From Maea johnstoni (Eukaryota; Annelida; Polychaeta; Spionida; Magelonidae), in NCBI GenBank assembly GCA_963942565.1, contig OZ012687.1, positions 1,924,002-1,988,001 of the forward strand: a stretch of DNA of 64,000 nucleotides, in the 5' to 3' direction. Shown here in pieces: positions 22,905 to 33,259 of this stretch (position 1 is the stretch's first letter; the number at the start of each line of letters is the position of its first letter). The position numbers and the translations under genes are program-made. The notes beneath the pieces were generated by a model. The model had not been told where the DNA came from. It did not search any database and was given only the letters and a program-made list of their open reading frames with translations.

Positions 22905-25400
22905 GTCCTGCTATAGCAATCTTTATACTAGTATTAGATGATATTGCTAGGTATACACTACTTTACGTTAGAGTCTGGTGGTTAAGCTTCTTTTCGAAAC
23001 TGGTTCCAACATAAGCACCAAGTAACAATGCACTCTGTGGTGTGCAGTGTATTGGCTACCTTACATTACCACTTGTAAATCCACGCTATTCTTTAGCGTA
23101 ACCGCCAGCAGGCGTAGCCGGTATTCACTCCAAGATATATACGTCCATAAAGGATTACAATCCCCCCCCCCCCCCACCCCCCACGACGATATACCTCACA
23201 TACACTCGTTATGATCAATAAGTAACACCACGCTGTGAGACGGCGCTAGAGACCTGAACAGGTGCAGATTGTTTTGTCTATTACCGTAGCCGATACCAAC
23301 CTCCTACTTGTTCATCACCAGTTAGCACAATAGCATTTTCTCTCACAAGGTAGTGTGTGCTCTGGTCTTCGCTTACTCGAAAAACCACCCACTAGTCTAC
23401 GAGTTTACCATTAATAGTGCTATTATGGTCATGTTCACTGCATGTGTTACAGGTTTTAGTCCGTCATACCTACACCACCGTAGCCTACTCGATGCCCCCC
23501 TCCCCCACCGCCGCGGCTGCACTTGTTTATGAAATATACAGTGCCACCTCTCGTCCTCTGTCATGCCCCATTCTAGTGCATTAGTCTATTTTGTCGTCAT
23601 GTACGTATGGTTGATCAAAGCCACTCGTAGCACGCCAATTCTGCATAGGGATATCAATATTACTTTTCCATATGTTCCATATAAAAAGCATATATGCTTT
23701 TATGAGTCAACGTCAACTGAGCCGCCGTCATAAACACAACATGTCACCCTTTTTACCAGATGAAACGAGCCAGGCGCATATTATATGATCATATCAGGCA
23801 GTCACACATTGCGTACTGTATGATATACAATTTATACTCAACTAAAACAACAATACACTGCCACACAATGTATCGAAGATAACCAATGGGATGAATGTTC
23901 GAATTTGAAATTTCGTTTATCGTCACTTTTCTCCTATATTAAGACTGAGGTGACCAGCCAGTACCCGGGATTAATCACCGTCTAACCCCAGGTCACCGGA
24001 CATCAACTGTGGCAGCATTATAGGAAGGAGGTGGAAGATCATTCGGCTATTGGGGTAGACCCACGACTGGACAACAACATAACTCTCGTAGGCAAAAGAG
24101 GAAATAAAACGTGGCCCTATATTCACACAGTAAACCCATATGCCACCTTAGCTAGGTCTAAGTTGTGATATGAAACATGCCTACTGCATGTACTACTCAC
24201 AGCTGCGGACAATAGCTCAAGAGGGGTTGCTCATTTGCATTTGCAAAACTACCTCATAATCATGATTGCCGAGTACTTCAGTTATAAATAGTAAAATATT
24301 GATGAGAGTGTAATAAGCAGGCCTCGCCATCACCCTCGCAGCCTGGATGGTTAATTGTCATTGATACAGTATAGTAAGATAGGGCAGCGAGACTGCAGCA
24401 GACTGTCTGCCATTGCCTGAATATATTACAACGAGTATTCTCCTAGTGGGCAAACAAAATACATGGTGAATTAAACTCGCTTACTAATTAGTGGTATGCA
24501 CAGTTTTTGCACACACACACACACACACCTGCCACCTGTTAAAAGATATCAACTATGTAAACCGTGCGTACTAATCCAAGAGGAAAAATACGCACGACAC
24601 CTTTTTACCAAGGACGACGTTTCTTTCATGCCCTCTTTTGAGTTATCCCGTAAGTGGTCTCTATGAGGAAGTAGTTGAATACTTCCATACCGAAGAAGAT
24701 GCATTACGCTGGCACAACCATAGCATTCGATTTTTATTCCAGATCACTTTTTTTATTCTAGTGGGGACACTTTCATATTCATAATAAGGAGAGGAAACCC
24801 TAAGCTAAATCAGAATTCGGAATGAGGGACAATTGCGAATTTCTTCTGGCCTTTCCCTCCCAATTCAAAGAAGGGAAAATCAATGACTTAAAAGAACCCT
24901 TGTGCAGTTAAACCTGTATTAAATAGAACGTCTATGGACCAGAACTGCATTCAACGTATGCATATAATGCATTTGAATAATTTTTATTGAAATATGTTTT
25001 ATTAAAACTTTTATATATATATATGTTTTGGATCCCAAAAAGCCTTCACCATTTAGAGGTATTTGCTATCTGGTGTAGAAGTTGACGTGTTTCCCTGTAT
25101 TGATTTGGTCCGTGTAGGTATCGCTGTTTCCAAACAATACCATTATTAACTATTAATATATATCAGCTGTTATGCTAACTTGGGAAGTGTTTTTCACAAA
25201 CCACGCCAGGCAATATTTGGTGCTTGACTGGGGTAGCCACTTCTGCATGGCAGAAAGGGATGAGCCAGCTCGAGGGATATGGGTTTTTATATTTGTTTAG
25301 TGGTACATCAGCCATATACTTGTATCATAATTGATTTGTTTATTTAGATTTAATCTTTCTCAAAATAATTCAGTATGTATTAACCTTCCTTTGATGCAGA
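22905..25400. other. No assignable gene; simple-sequence patches
   Basis: Contains a C-rich run (23161-23182) and a short (CA)n (24507-24528). Near 23900 there is AAATTTCGTTTATCGTCAC, which resembles part of the 48 bp array unit at 51.6-53.2 kb. No coding exons or element termini could be set. Confidence 0.4.
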
Positions 25401-25440
25401 TACGTACACTTTTTATAAAATAGCTTACAGCAAATAAACG

Positions 25441-25513
<73 letters not shown>

Positions 25514-25622
25514 GCTGCTGCTACTGCTACTACTACTACTGCTACTGCTACTGCTACTGCTACTACTATTACTACTTCTACTACTACTACTACTGCTACT
25601 TCTACCATTACTATTTCTACTC

Positions 25623-25684
<62 letters not shown>
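25441..25684. repeat. (TAC)n microsatellite, about 240 bp
   Basis: A TAC/CTA trinucleotide tract with TGC and TTC variants in the middle and purer blocks at each end. It is preceded by CAAATAAACG, so it may have grown from the simple tail of a retroposon. The long valine/alanine open frame on the minus strand is an effect of the repeat. Confidence 0.95.
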
Positions 25685-25687
<3 letters not shown>

Positions 25688-25842
25688 TTTGATCCTGCTG
25701 GGCTTCAGTCGATATGCATGAACCTAATAATGAAGTTCACTAGTGCTTTGAGATCATGTAATATTGTGAGACAATCCGGTCACCATTTGAATGTTGCGTT
25801 CAGTCACATTCCGGCCGAAAGATAGATAACAGATCGCCTTAA

Positions 25843-27043
25843 GGTGATGGGTACCATTGCAAGCCAGTTAAAAGCCCTGTCCCAAACACACCTAAAAGCA
25901 ACATAATCCTGTAACTAGGTGTACCTCCAGGTTCCTGAGTGTTATCAGGTAGAGAATATCATCGGCACCTGTCATTATTCAATCCATATTCTGTTTTATT
26001 TCAAAATTTACAAATTTTCTTTCAAATGACGTATTCTCATTAATTACGCAGGTGATGGTTACTGTAGGTTCAGAGTTACTTTAGGGATAGCATTGACTGT
26101 GCCCGATAAAAAATTTTTTTTTGATATTTTACTGCTGAAGATTTTTACAGGCCATAACGTTGAACATTTTAGTTGGAAATCTCCACACCAACTACACTCA
26201 GTAACCTCACGTGCTCATAGCTAGCACCTATTTATAGCATCCTGACCACAAGCCATTATCTTGAGATCGTCGAGGTGTATCTTTGTGCAACTGTCTTTTG
26301 TTTCCAGTGCTCAGAAGTGATCAGCGAGGTATGTCCACTACTATCAAAGGGGTTCCCTTGCCTCCACACACGAGATATCTCACTAAAAATTTTAATGTTA
26401 TAGCCTGTAAAAATCTTTAGCAGTAAAAGATTAAAAAATTACTTCGTATTGGGCATAGTCAATGATATCCCTAAGGTAACTGTGAACCGGTAGTGACCTT
26501 CACTTGCCTAAGTAATAAGATTATATTATTTGGGGACAAAGTAGCTCAGTTGGTTGGGTGTCGGACTAATAATCAGAGGGTCGCTGGTTCGATTCCCGGC
26601 CACTATGGGCACTTTGGTCGTTCTTGGCCAAAACACTTTATTCGATATTGCTTCAGTCTACCCAACTGCAAAATGGGTACCTAGCATATATAAGGCAGTG
26701 CTTAGAGTATGTGCGCTATACGCTGCCAGTTGCTCTGGAATATCCCCCGGGGGATTGAAATGGTTTGTATTTACAGTGCCTGCTAGGGGAGGAAGGTCGT
26801 GGAAGCACTTCGGTGGATACAAGACTATAAACCGAATACCTTTACCTTTACCTAAGTTATTTGAGTGAAAAGTTGTAAATATTGAAATGAATTAGAATAT
26901 GGGTTGACCACAGACGGCTGATATGATATTCTCTCCCTGATAACACTCAGGAACCTGTAGATACACCTTGTTATATGCTTATGCTGCTGTGAGTTGTGTT
27001 TTGGGATGGGGCTTTTAACTCGCTTGCAATGGTACTCATCACC
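25843..27043. mobile_element. 1.2 kb foldback element flanked by TTAA, with a SINE inside
   Basis: Termini GGTGATGGGTACCATTGCAAG and CTTGCAATGGTACTCATCACC are inverted repeats, with TTAA at 25839-25842 and 27044-27047. The arms continue inward (for example CAGGTTCCTGAGTGTTATCA against TGATAACACTCAGGAACCTG, and the words around CTGTAAAAATCTTTAGCAG) to near 26200 and 26370, leaving a spacer of under 200 bp. The right arm is interrupted by the SINE at 26533-26856. TTAA sites suggest a piggyBac- or Kolobok-type non-autonomous element. No coding content. Confidence 0.8.
26533..26856 (+). mobile_element. tRNA-derived SINE with CTTTAC tail
   Basis: The head has box A (TAGCTCAGTTGG) and box B (GGTTCGATTCC) at tRNA-like spacing. 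The anticodon loop reads CTAATAA, which would be AAT (Ile type). The stem has a mismatch and there is no acceptor-stem closure, so this is a SINE and not a tRNA gene. A roughly 250 bp body follows, ending in CCTTTACCTTTACC. The target duplication TTATTTG is seen at 26526-26532 and 26857-26863. It inserted into the right arm of the foldback element and is therefore younger than it. Confidence 0.9.
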
Positions 27044-27063
27044 TTAAGTTGAACCAGCGCCAA

Positions 27064-27520
27064 ATCCCGGGGGGGGGGGGGGGGGGGGGGGGGCACTCAG
27101 TACTCGCGGAAGAAGGGGTCTTTTTTAAGACCTCCGCATGTCCGCGATTTTGTTAAAGAAGGGTACTTTTTTGTACCCAGGTACGAAGTATGGGGGTCAA
27201 AATCCCCTTACAATCCACGAAATATACGCGGCTCTGACGCCGAGTGACTACCGAAGTGACTGGGCTTCCGAGTTTGCTGCCGCCACTTGCTGCCGCTAAA
27301 CTAGCAGAGGATTATAAAATCTTAAGTTAGAATACGTGTTCCCGTTCATCCAATGTCAGTGTTTTGATAAAAGAAGGGGTGTTTATTTAGTGGAAAAAAT
27401 CAGCGTTTTATTAAAATAAGGGTGCTTTTTTGGCCAGAAATCAGTGCATTAGGGGTATTTTATTTTGATAACGAACGTACGCACCCCCCTAAATCCAAGT
27501 GCCCCCCCCTCCGGGCGCCA
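27064..27520. repeat. Interspersed repeat with G-tract and C-tract ends
   Basis: Left end CGCCAAATCCC followed by a long poly-G and GCACT. The right end has AAGTG, a C-rich run and GGGCGCCAAAT, so the two ends are roughly inverted. The interior has repeated AAGAAGGGGT/AAGGGTAC words. It may be a non-autonomous DNA element; the family is not recognised. Confidence 0.45.
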
Positions 27521-27639
27521 AATACCCATGCATTTGTCTTTGCACAACCATGTCCTCCGTTATATCAAAACCATTGGAATCAATAGACCCACCTAAACCA
27601 AAATTACACAATTCCATACGTGTGGGGCATGCCCTGAAG

Positions 27640-27700
27640 ACCGTTTGGTCGAGGCGTTGCCACTGACTGCTAGCTGTCTCTCAGATACACCCTCGTTCCA
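27640..27700 (+). mobile_element. SINE head fragment (box A SINE family)
   Basis: TGGTCGAGGCGTTGCCACTG followed by ACTGCTAGCTGTCTCTCAG matches the tRNA-like head of the SINE family at 48.5, 53.5, 55.3 and 56.3 kb. Only the head is clear. Confidence 0.45.
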
Positions 27701-28049
27701 AACCCTAATCCCAATAAAGACACCTCCACTTTTGAGGTTTTGGTACCCTCCCCGCTCCTCTGGCCAAGCTTGCTTCGTGATCGCCAAGCCAGACAACAAT
27801 CTTTCAGCATACTAGATAATAACCGAGCTATATACGTGTTTAGTACTTGCTGAAATAGCAACGCACCGTACCAGACAAGCACGCCTCCTCTACGATAGCG
27901 TTTTTACTGCCACTCTGAAACGAGGTCAGGTCAGACATAAAATACACTTCCTTCTTAAACTAATTAGGCTGGTTCTGGATCCAAAGAGTCGCCATCTCGC
28001 CCGACAACCCTGATCTGAGAATATTGGTGATTAACCCATTCCTCTCTGT

Positions 28050-28290
28050 GGCTTGAGGGATCCTCCGTGGTTATGATGCCTGCCTCCCAAGCGTGAGTTC
28101 GCAGGTTCGCTTTTTAAATGTGCGGTGTTGTGGAGGGCTGGCTATGGTCCTTCTGCAACTGAGAGGCCCCTTGGAACTATTCGTAAAGAGAAGCGAATTT
28201 TTTTCTGGTACCGTGTTTCTATCTCATGGCGATATGACCTAAGCTGTAAGCGACCTATAAACCCATTCCTTCCTTCCCTATTCTTTAGTC
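28050..28290 (+). mobile_element. tRNA-derived SINE with Gly(CCC)-like head
   Basis: CCTCCGTGGTTATGATGCC is followed by TGCCTCCCAAGCGTGAG, which resembles the anticodon arm of tRNA-Gly(CCC), and then a box B-like GCAGGTTCGC. The body runs through CGATATGACCTAAGCTG and GTAAGCGACCTATAAACCC to a CCTTCCTTCCC tail. The head is too degenerate for a functional tRNA. Distinct from the 26.5 kb SINE. Confidence 0.55.
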
Positions 28291-28299
28291 TATGGCTTG

Positions 28300-30778
28300 A
28301 CTAAAAAGGTGCTGAACACAAGGCTTGGATGTTTGTTTGTTTTGGGGTATGATTTACACACATACATAACTTTGAAATATTCATTATCCAAAATTGCACA
28401 TTCTTGCATATCAAGTGCTATTCATAAACTACCTTCTTTTGTGGTTTTAGGGTATAATATATCAATAATATACCAATAACGGAGGTGTTTTCTTAATTCT
28501 TCCAGTCTGAATACTAGTAATCCATATTTTTATAAATTGATTGTCCAAATAAAAGTTCCATCAATGTATAACTGCCCATTAAAATACCTGAAAGGCTGTG
28601 CGGTAAATTAGCTCTTTGTCTGTGTTCTTATATAAAATATTTATAGAAGCACAGCCCAAACAGCCTATACTGCGTTTATGGGGTCTGTCACAAAAATCCA
28701 CATAGCGTTTTAAACTCGAGCAGTACACGTTCATGTAAATGTGGTAGTACATGCAAGTAGTGTATGTAAGCTGTGGTCACTATCTAAACGTACCTCTTTT
28801 TAACCATTTTCAGCGATTTTACAATTTGTCTTGAGACATCTGCAACCGTAAAAGATTGGGTTCTTTCACACTCACACTAGCCCCATTGCGACTACTCAGA
28901 CAATCGTTAAAGGTAATTAAGCATGCACATTCATGTCTTTATCTTTTGCAGGGTGATCGATATTGTTCGATATAAACCCAAACTATCGAAGTTGATTGAG
29001 ATCACGGAAAGTATGTTAAGGTTGACAAGTCCTGACGCTCGATGTAGGCATGTATGAACATGGTACTTTGAAAAAAAATAGACTTTTGTAAACAGATAGG
29101 ACTCATGTAACTTCGTTTCGATATTCATTAAAATCCTTTGCATTTTAGACGTATTTATTCCATCCTAGTTTCCATCAACATCTATTGCCCAAGAATAACA
29201 TTTCGCATCTTACAAACACTGTCCCTTCAAATCTTTCTGAATATTTTCTCCTCCCACACATTCCGTAGTTACCTGACCACTCAATGATCCTGAGCTCATT
29301 GCACCAACCTCGAGAGTTCACCAGTCAAACCTCCTTATCTTTGACTCCTCTGGAGGCTGAGCGGCAGGCGCCCTGAGGCAGGAGGGAGTCTGTCTGAGAG
29401 ACGCCTGAGTTTCAACAGGGGGACCAGAACTCTCATGTTCTACACACAAACAGAACTATATATGCCCGTGCATTATGACAGAAACTCTGACTGTGGTGTG
29501 ATCTTGTCCTGTGAGACATGATACCAAACAGCATTGTATTTCTTCCTGTGCACCCCCCCCCTTTTAGTGTATACTACATAACAGTACAGAGGGGGTAGGG
29601 GTAGAGATGGAGCCAGGCAGCTGTGTTGGGAAACTCAACGCCCCGGCCGGCAGGGAGGTCTGCTGCATCTAACCGCTGTGAACCGGAGGCCATAGGCTGA
29701 GAGATGCTACTGACCTCCTGAGGCCTTTGGGTTTCCAACTCAACTACCTGGCGAGGTTTAAATGCCTATTGTAACATGGAAGAGTGTAATTTTCATTCTC
29801 ATCTTTGGCAAAAGTGCTTAAAAATCAACGCCAACGCTATCTACCCGACGAGCTCTTTAAAATGGCTAAGCATATTTTTTAGTTTATTTTGGGGAAAGGT
29901 GCCTTAATTTTACGCGAACAAGGGTACCTGACGAGGCAGTAATGGCTATTATAAAATGAATAGATATGCTTTTAAGTTTAATTTTATGGATTATTGCTTT
30001 AAATTTACGCGATCAATGTTTTTTCAAAAACTTCCTCCTTACGGTTGCCATGACAGCGGGCAAAGGCAAAGATCGAGGATAACAAACGAAGCTAGAAAAC
30101 GTTACCTTAAACGCTTAGCACTGACACCACTCATGGCGACTATATTACTATGGCAACATGCTTTAATCTTTTTTTACGTTCACAAGTATGTAATCTCGGT
30201 ATAACTTATGTATTACCGTTTCATAACACTCACGCCCCTAGTGCCACCTACCAGGCAAATGGCAAGAAACGCCCTTTTTATTTCGTTCTGCATACTAAAT
30301 TGACCCCCTCCCACAGCAAACTAAAAATTTGTCTAGAATCTCCCTAGCGACGGGGCATGGAAAATCGCTAGTGTACATTTCCTTTTTAAGAGAGAGGTGA
30401 ATGTTCACCAGTCGACTAGTGATTATCCGTTACCTTCGCTAGCGTTTCACTAGTGGAAATTCATTGGTGACGTTTTCCTACGGGTGATGTCTTTTTACTT
30501 GTCTAAAACCATGGGAGTATGGTTTTGCATCCTTATGTATACTTTGATCAATAAACAAGTACACTACAAGACTCCTTTGTGATTTGTTTATTCTAAATCT
30601 ACGATAGTGCAGGTGTGAACGAGAAAACACGACTTTTTTGCAAGACTGTCTTTTGCGGGAGGGTAAATAAAAGACGATTCTTTACTCACCATCAGATGCG
30701 ACAAAGGGATGGTAAATAAACCCGTTTTACTTGTCCATTCCACCCATTCCAGAGGGAATGTGAATAGATACATTTTAC

Positions 30779-30873
<95 letters not shown>

Positions 30874-31950
30874 AAATTCGGGCAATGACACATCACTTAG
30901 CCGTGTGATGCCTAGCTACCGCATCATTTAGCTATTGCTGTGTAAATAGACGTCTTGGAAAGATTCTTTCATATTGCCGCATCTATATGATGATTTGTTT
31001 TGTATCTTATACAATACAATACTGGTATGGAGGCCTGGATCATTTTCCTGTCAAAGGGAGGTGAGTTCCAAGGGTCGCAACAAAGGCCATGTAGTAGTAA
31101 AAATTCATAAACATTTAATAGGGACAGGTTTGCATGTGAGACATTTGTTTATTTATTCTTTGGGACGCGTACGGTTAATCATGTATATACCATAATCAGA
31201 ATGTTTAATTGGAATATTTGGTTTAATCAAAAACAAGTGAATATTGATATATCTTTTACTTATTTGTGTATGGCATCATCGGGTAGCTGCAAAATGGGCT
31301 ATGGCCTAATTACTTTAGCACTGCACTGATTATGGGGAAACGTCTGGCCATGGTAACTCACTTAAGAGACGGTATCTTACGAGTTTCGTTCGCAATATGC
31401 TATCATCTCAACCTAGAAGTATCATTCTTCTGCCACGCTCGTTAGAGACCTCGATTTCCTCAGTTGACCGGCCGTGCCTCCTGGGCATGCGTGGGTTAAT
31501 AACGATGTGTTCTACCGCTCACCTCTTTGCTCCTTATCTAAATAACCTTATCCCGTACACATGTATACCAAGAAACAAAGAGTTTCGCAACATCACATAT
31601 CTTCTGGAAATAATGCCCCCTTTAGGGTAGAGGAAACCCAGTTCTCTAGAACAAAGTTGCTTTGGATGTATCCAATGAATTGCCTTTATATATTTACTCA
31701 GGTAACCATGTTATTGTGGCTTGGAAATGTAGGTGGAAATGTGTTAATCATACCCTTCCCCTGAACGTTTTATTTATATCCATTATTGTGTAATTTTACG
31801 GGTGAGCGGGGACCCCTATCACTGTGTTACATCATGCAGTAAATTGGCATTTTGTGAGGTGAGCAATTAAAAAGCTATTCTGTGCGGATAATAAATCATT
31901 CATGGGAGTTATGGTTATATAGATATCCATTATTTATCATCCCTAGCACG
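28300..31950. other. No assignable gene; one microsatellite
   Basis: Apart from the (GA)n tract at 30779-30871, no coding exon, element terminus or RNA gene could be supported. Open frames here are short and lack family resemblance. Confidence 0.4.
30779..30871. repeat. (GA)n microsatellite
   Basis: About 92 bp of uninterrupted GA dinucleotide. The serine/leucine open frame across it on the minus strand is an effect of the repeat. Confidence 0.97.
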
Positions 31951-31996
31951 TTAAACGTTATGCGCCCGTTCAGACCCGATACACAAGAAGTATCTT

Positions 31997-32034
31997 GTAG
32001 TCGTTGGACGTCAGATGTGACGTCCAACGACTAC
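31997..32034. repeat. Perfect 16 bp stem hairpin
   Basis: GTAGTCGTTGGACGTC, a 6 bp loop AGATGT, then the exact reverse complement. Flanking words GTTCAGACCCGATACAC (near 31969) and GTCAAGACCCAATACAC (near 32048) form an imperfect direct repeat on either side. Confidence 0.85.
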
Positions 32035-32511
32035 TAAACCTTGTAGCGATACACCCGTCAAGACCCAATACACTGGTGCTAAATGACAGACCATTTTCCA
32101 AAAAATATTCAAAATAGTAACAAAAGTGTCAAAGAAAAGAAATTATGTTTCCACCACGATGGAACACTAAATGCGTCATCATTCTTTATGTGTTTATTTA
32201 TTCATATCATTATCTATTCATATACATTTAGGCATACAGATACTTATTCCTACGTGTAAGTTTATGAATTCCTTTATTAATGTAAAGAAAAATACGCAGA
32301 ATAAAGTGGAATAGGTACACTTTCAAGTTATATATTCCAAGGGATAAATTAAAAACATGCTTTCGCACCCATCCGACATTTGAAACCATTGTTTGCTAAA
32401 AGGAAAAAAAGGTCAACATGTCATATTGTGATATGAGGTTGAACCCCGGTTGTTCTTTTCGTCTAATTCGAACAATCTTATAGGACCATACAGTGGCGAA
32501 AAGATGCCTGA

Positions 32512-32549
32512 CCGTGTCAGGAGTTTTACCTCGTCGTGACGTAAGGTTA
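32512..32549 (+). repeat. 38 bp direct repeat, copy 1
   Basis: CCGTGTCAGGAGTTTTACC followed by TCGTCGTGACGTAAGGTTA. The same 38 bp with one difference occurs at 32958-32995, 446 bp further on. Confidence 0.85.
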
Positions 32550-32957
32550 AAAATTATAGCATTCTGGCATATAAAAAGCTGGTGCCACAATGCTGCAGAC
32601 TGATCCGGGTTGCCAACCCGGTCCTTGGTCCGGGTTGGGATTTTGCAATTTTGCACTCCACCTCAGAGTTTTAAAACCATTTTTAAGGAATTAGAGAGTG
32701 AATTTAGTGATGCAATCAAGTTGATGTGATTAAAAAAAGTGTATTTAGTTAAATGAAATACCCAAATACATGGATGGCCTGATCAATTCTGTACAACACA
32801 GGATATTGATTCCAGCCTGCACTCAGTGACCCCATGGTTGCTGTCAAAGCGAGTATCAGAGCAGTTCGTGAAAGTGCCAACATCATGTAAATTTAGGGTT
32901 TCAAGTTTATTGCTTCTTTTATCATGCTATAATAGTGATTAAGCTAGCAGTGGAGAG

Positions 32958-32995
32958 CCGTGTCAGGAGTTTTACCGCGTCGTGACGTAAGGTTA
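32958..32995 (+). repeat. 38 bp direct repeat, copy 2
   Basis: Matches 32512-32549 with one base changed (GCGTCG for TCGTCG). It lies about 300 bp upstream of the first codon of the unknown gene. The two copies contain TGACGT, a CRE half-site. Confidence 0.85.
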
Positions 32996-33149
32996 CAGAG
33001 CATGGCTAATACTCAAAGTGATTGGCACTACGCTAACAATGAACTGCACGCCCATTGTTAATCATGCATTGTTGAAACATCAAAGCAACAACGTCTTAAC
33101 ACTGCAATATGGGAATTGTTGAAAGCAGCTAGGGTGTCGGTACCTAAAC

Positions 33150-33259
33150 AATGAGACTGACGTCATAGTAACACTATCCCCGCCCTTGTCACGTGATGTC
33201 AACAGTAGCCTCATAGCAACGTCATTCCGTGAACTTTCGAGTATTCACAGACATATTCG
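33150..33259 (+). promoter_or_regulatory. Candidate promoter of the unknown gene: CRE and E-box
   Basis: Upstream of the first ATG lie a full palindromic CRE, TGACGTCA (33158-33165), and an E-box CACGTG (33190-33195). About 10 bp further is GTAGCC-TCAT-AGCAAC, which looks like an RFX X-box apart from a 4 bp spacer. No TATA box. The clustering within 60 bp is the reason for the call; activity is inferred. Confidence 0.45.

Noticed and set aside
25360-25629. Valine-rich open frame
   Set aside because: It is the reverse reading of the (TAC)n microsatellite.
26533-26608. Possible tRNA-Ile(AAT) gene
   Set aside because: Boxes A and B are good, but the anticodon stem is mismatched, the acceptor stem does not close, and the sequence continues into a body with a CTTTAC tail and target duplication. 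It is a SINE.
30588-30896. Serine/leucine-repeat open frame
   Set aside because: It is the reverse reading of the (GA)n tract.
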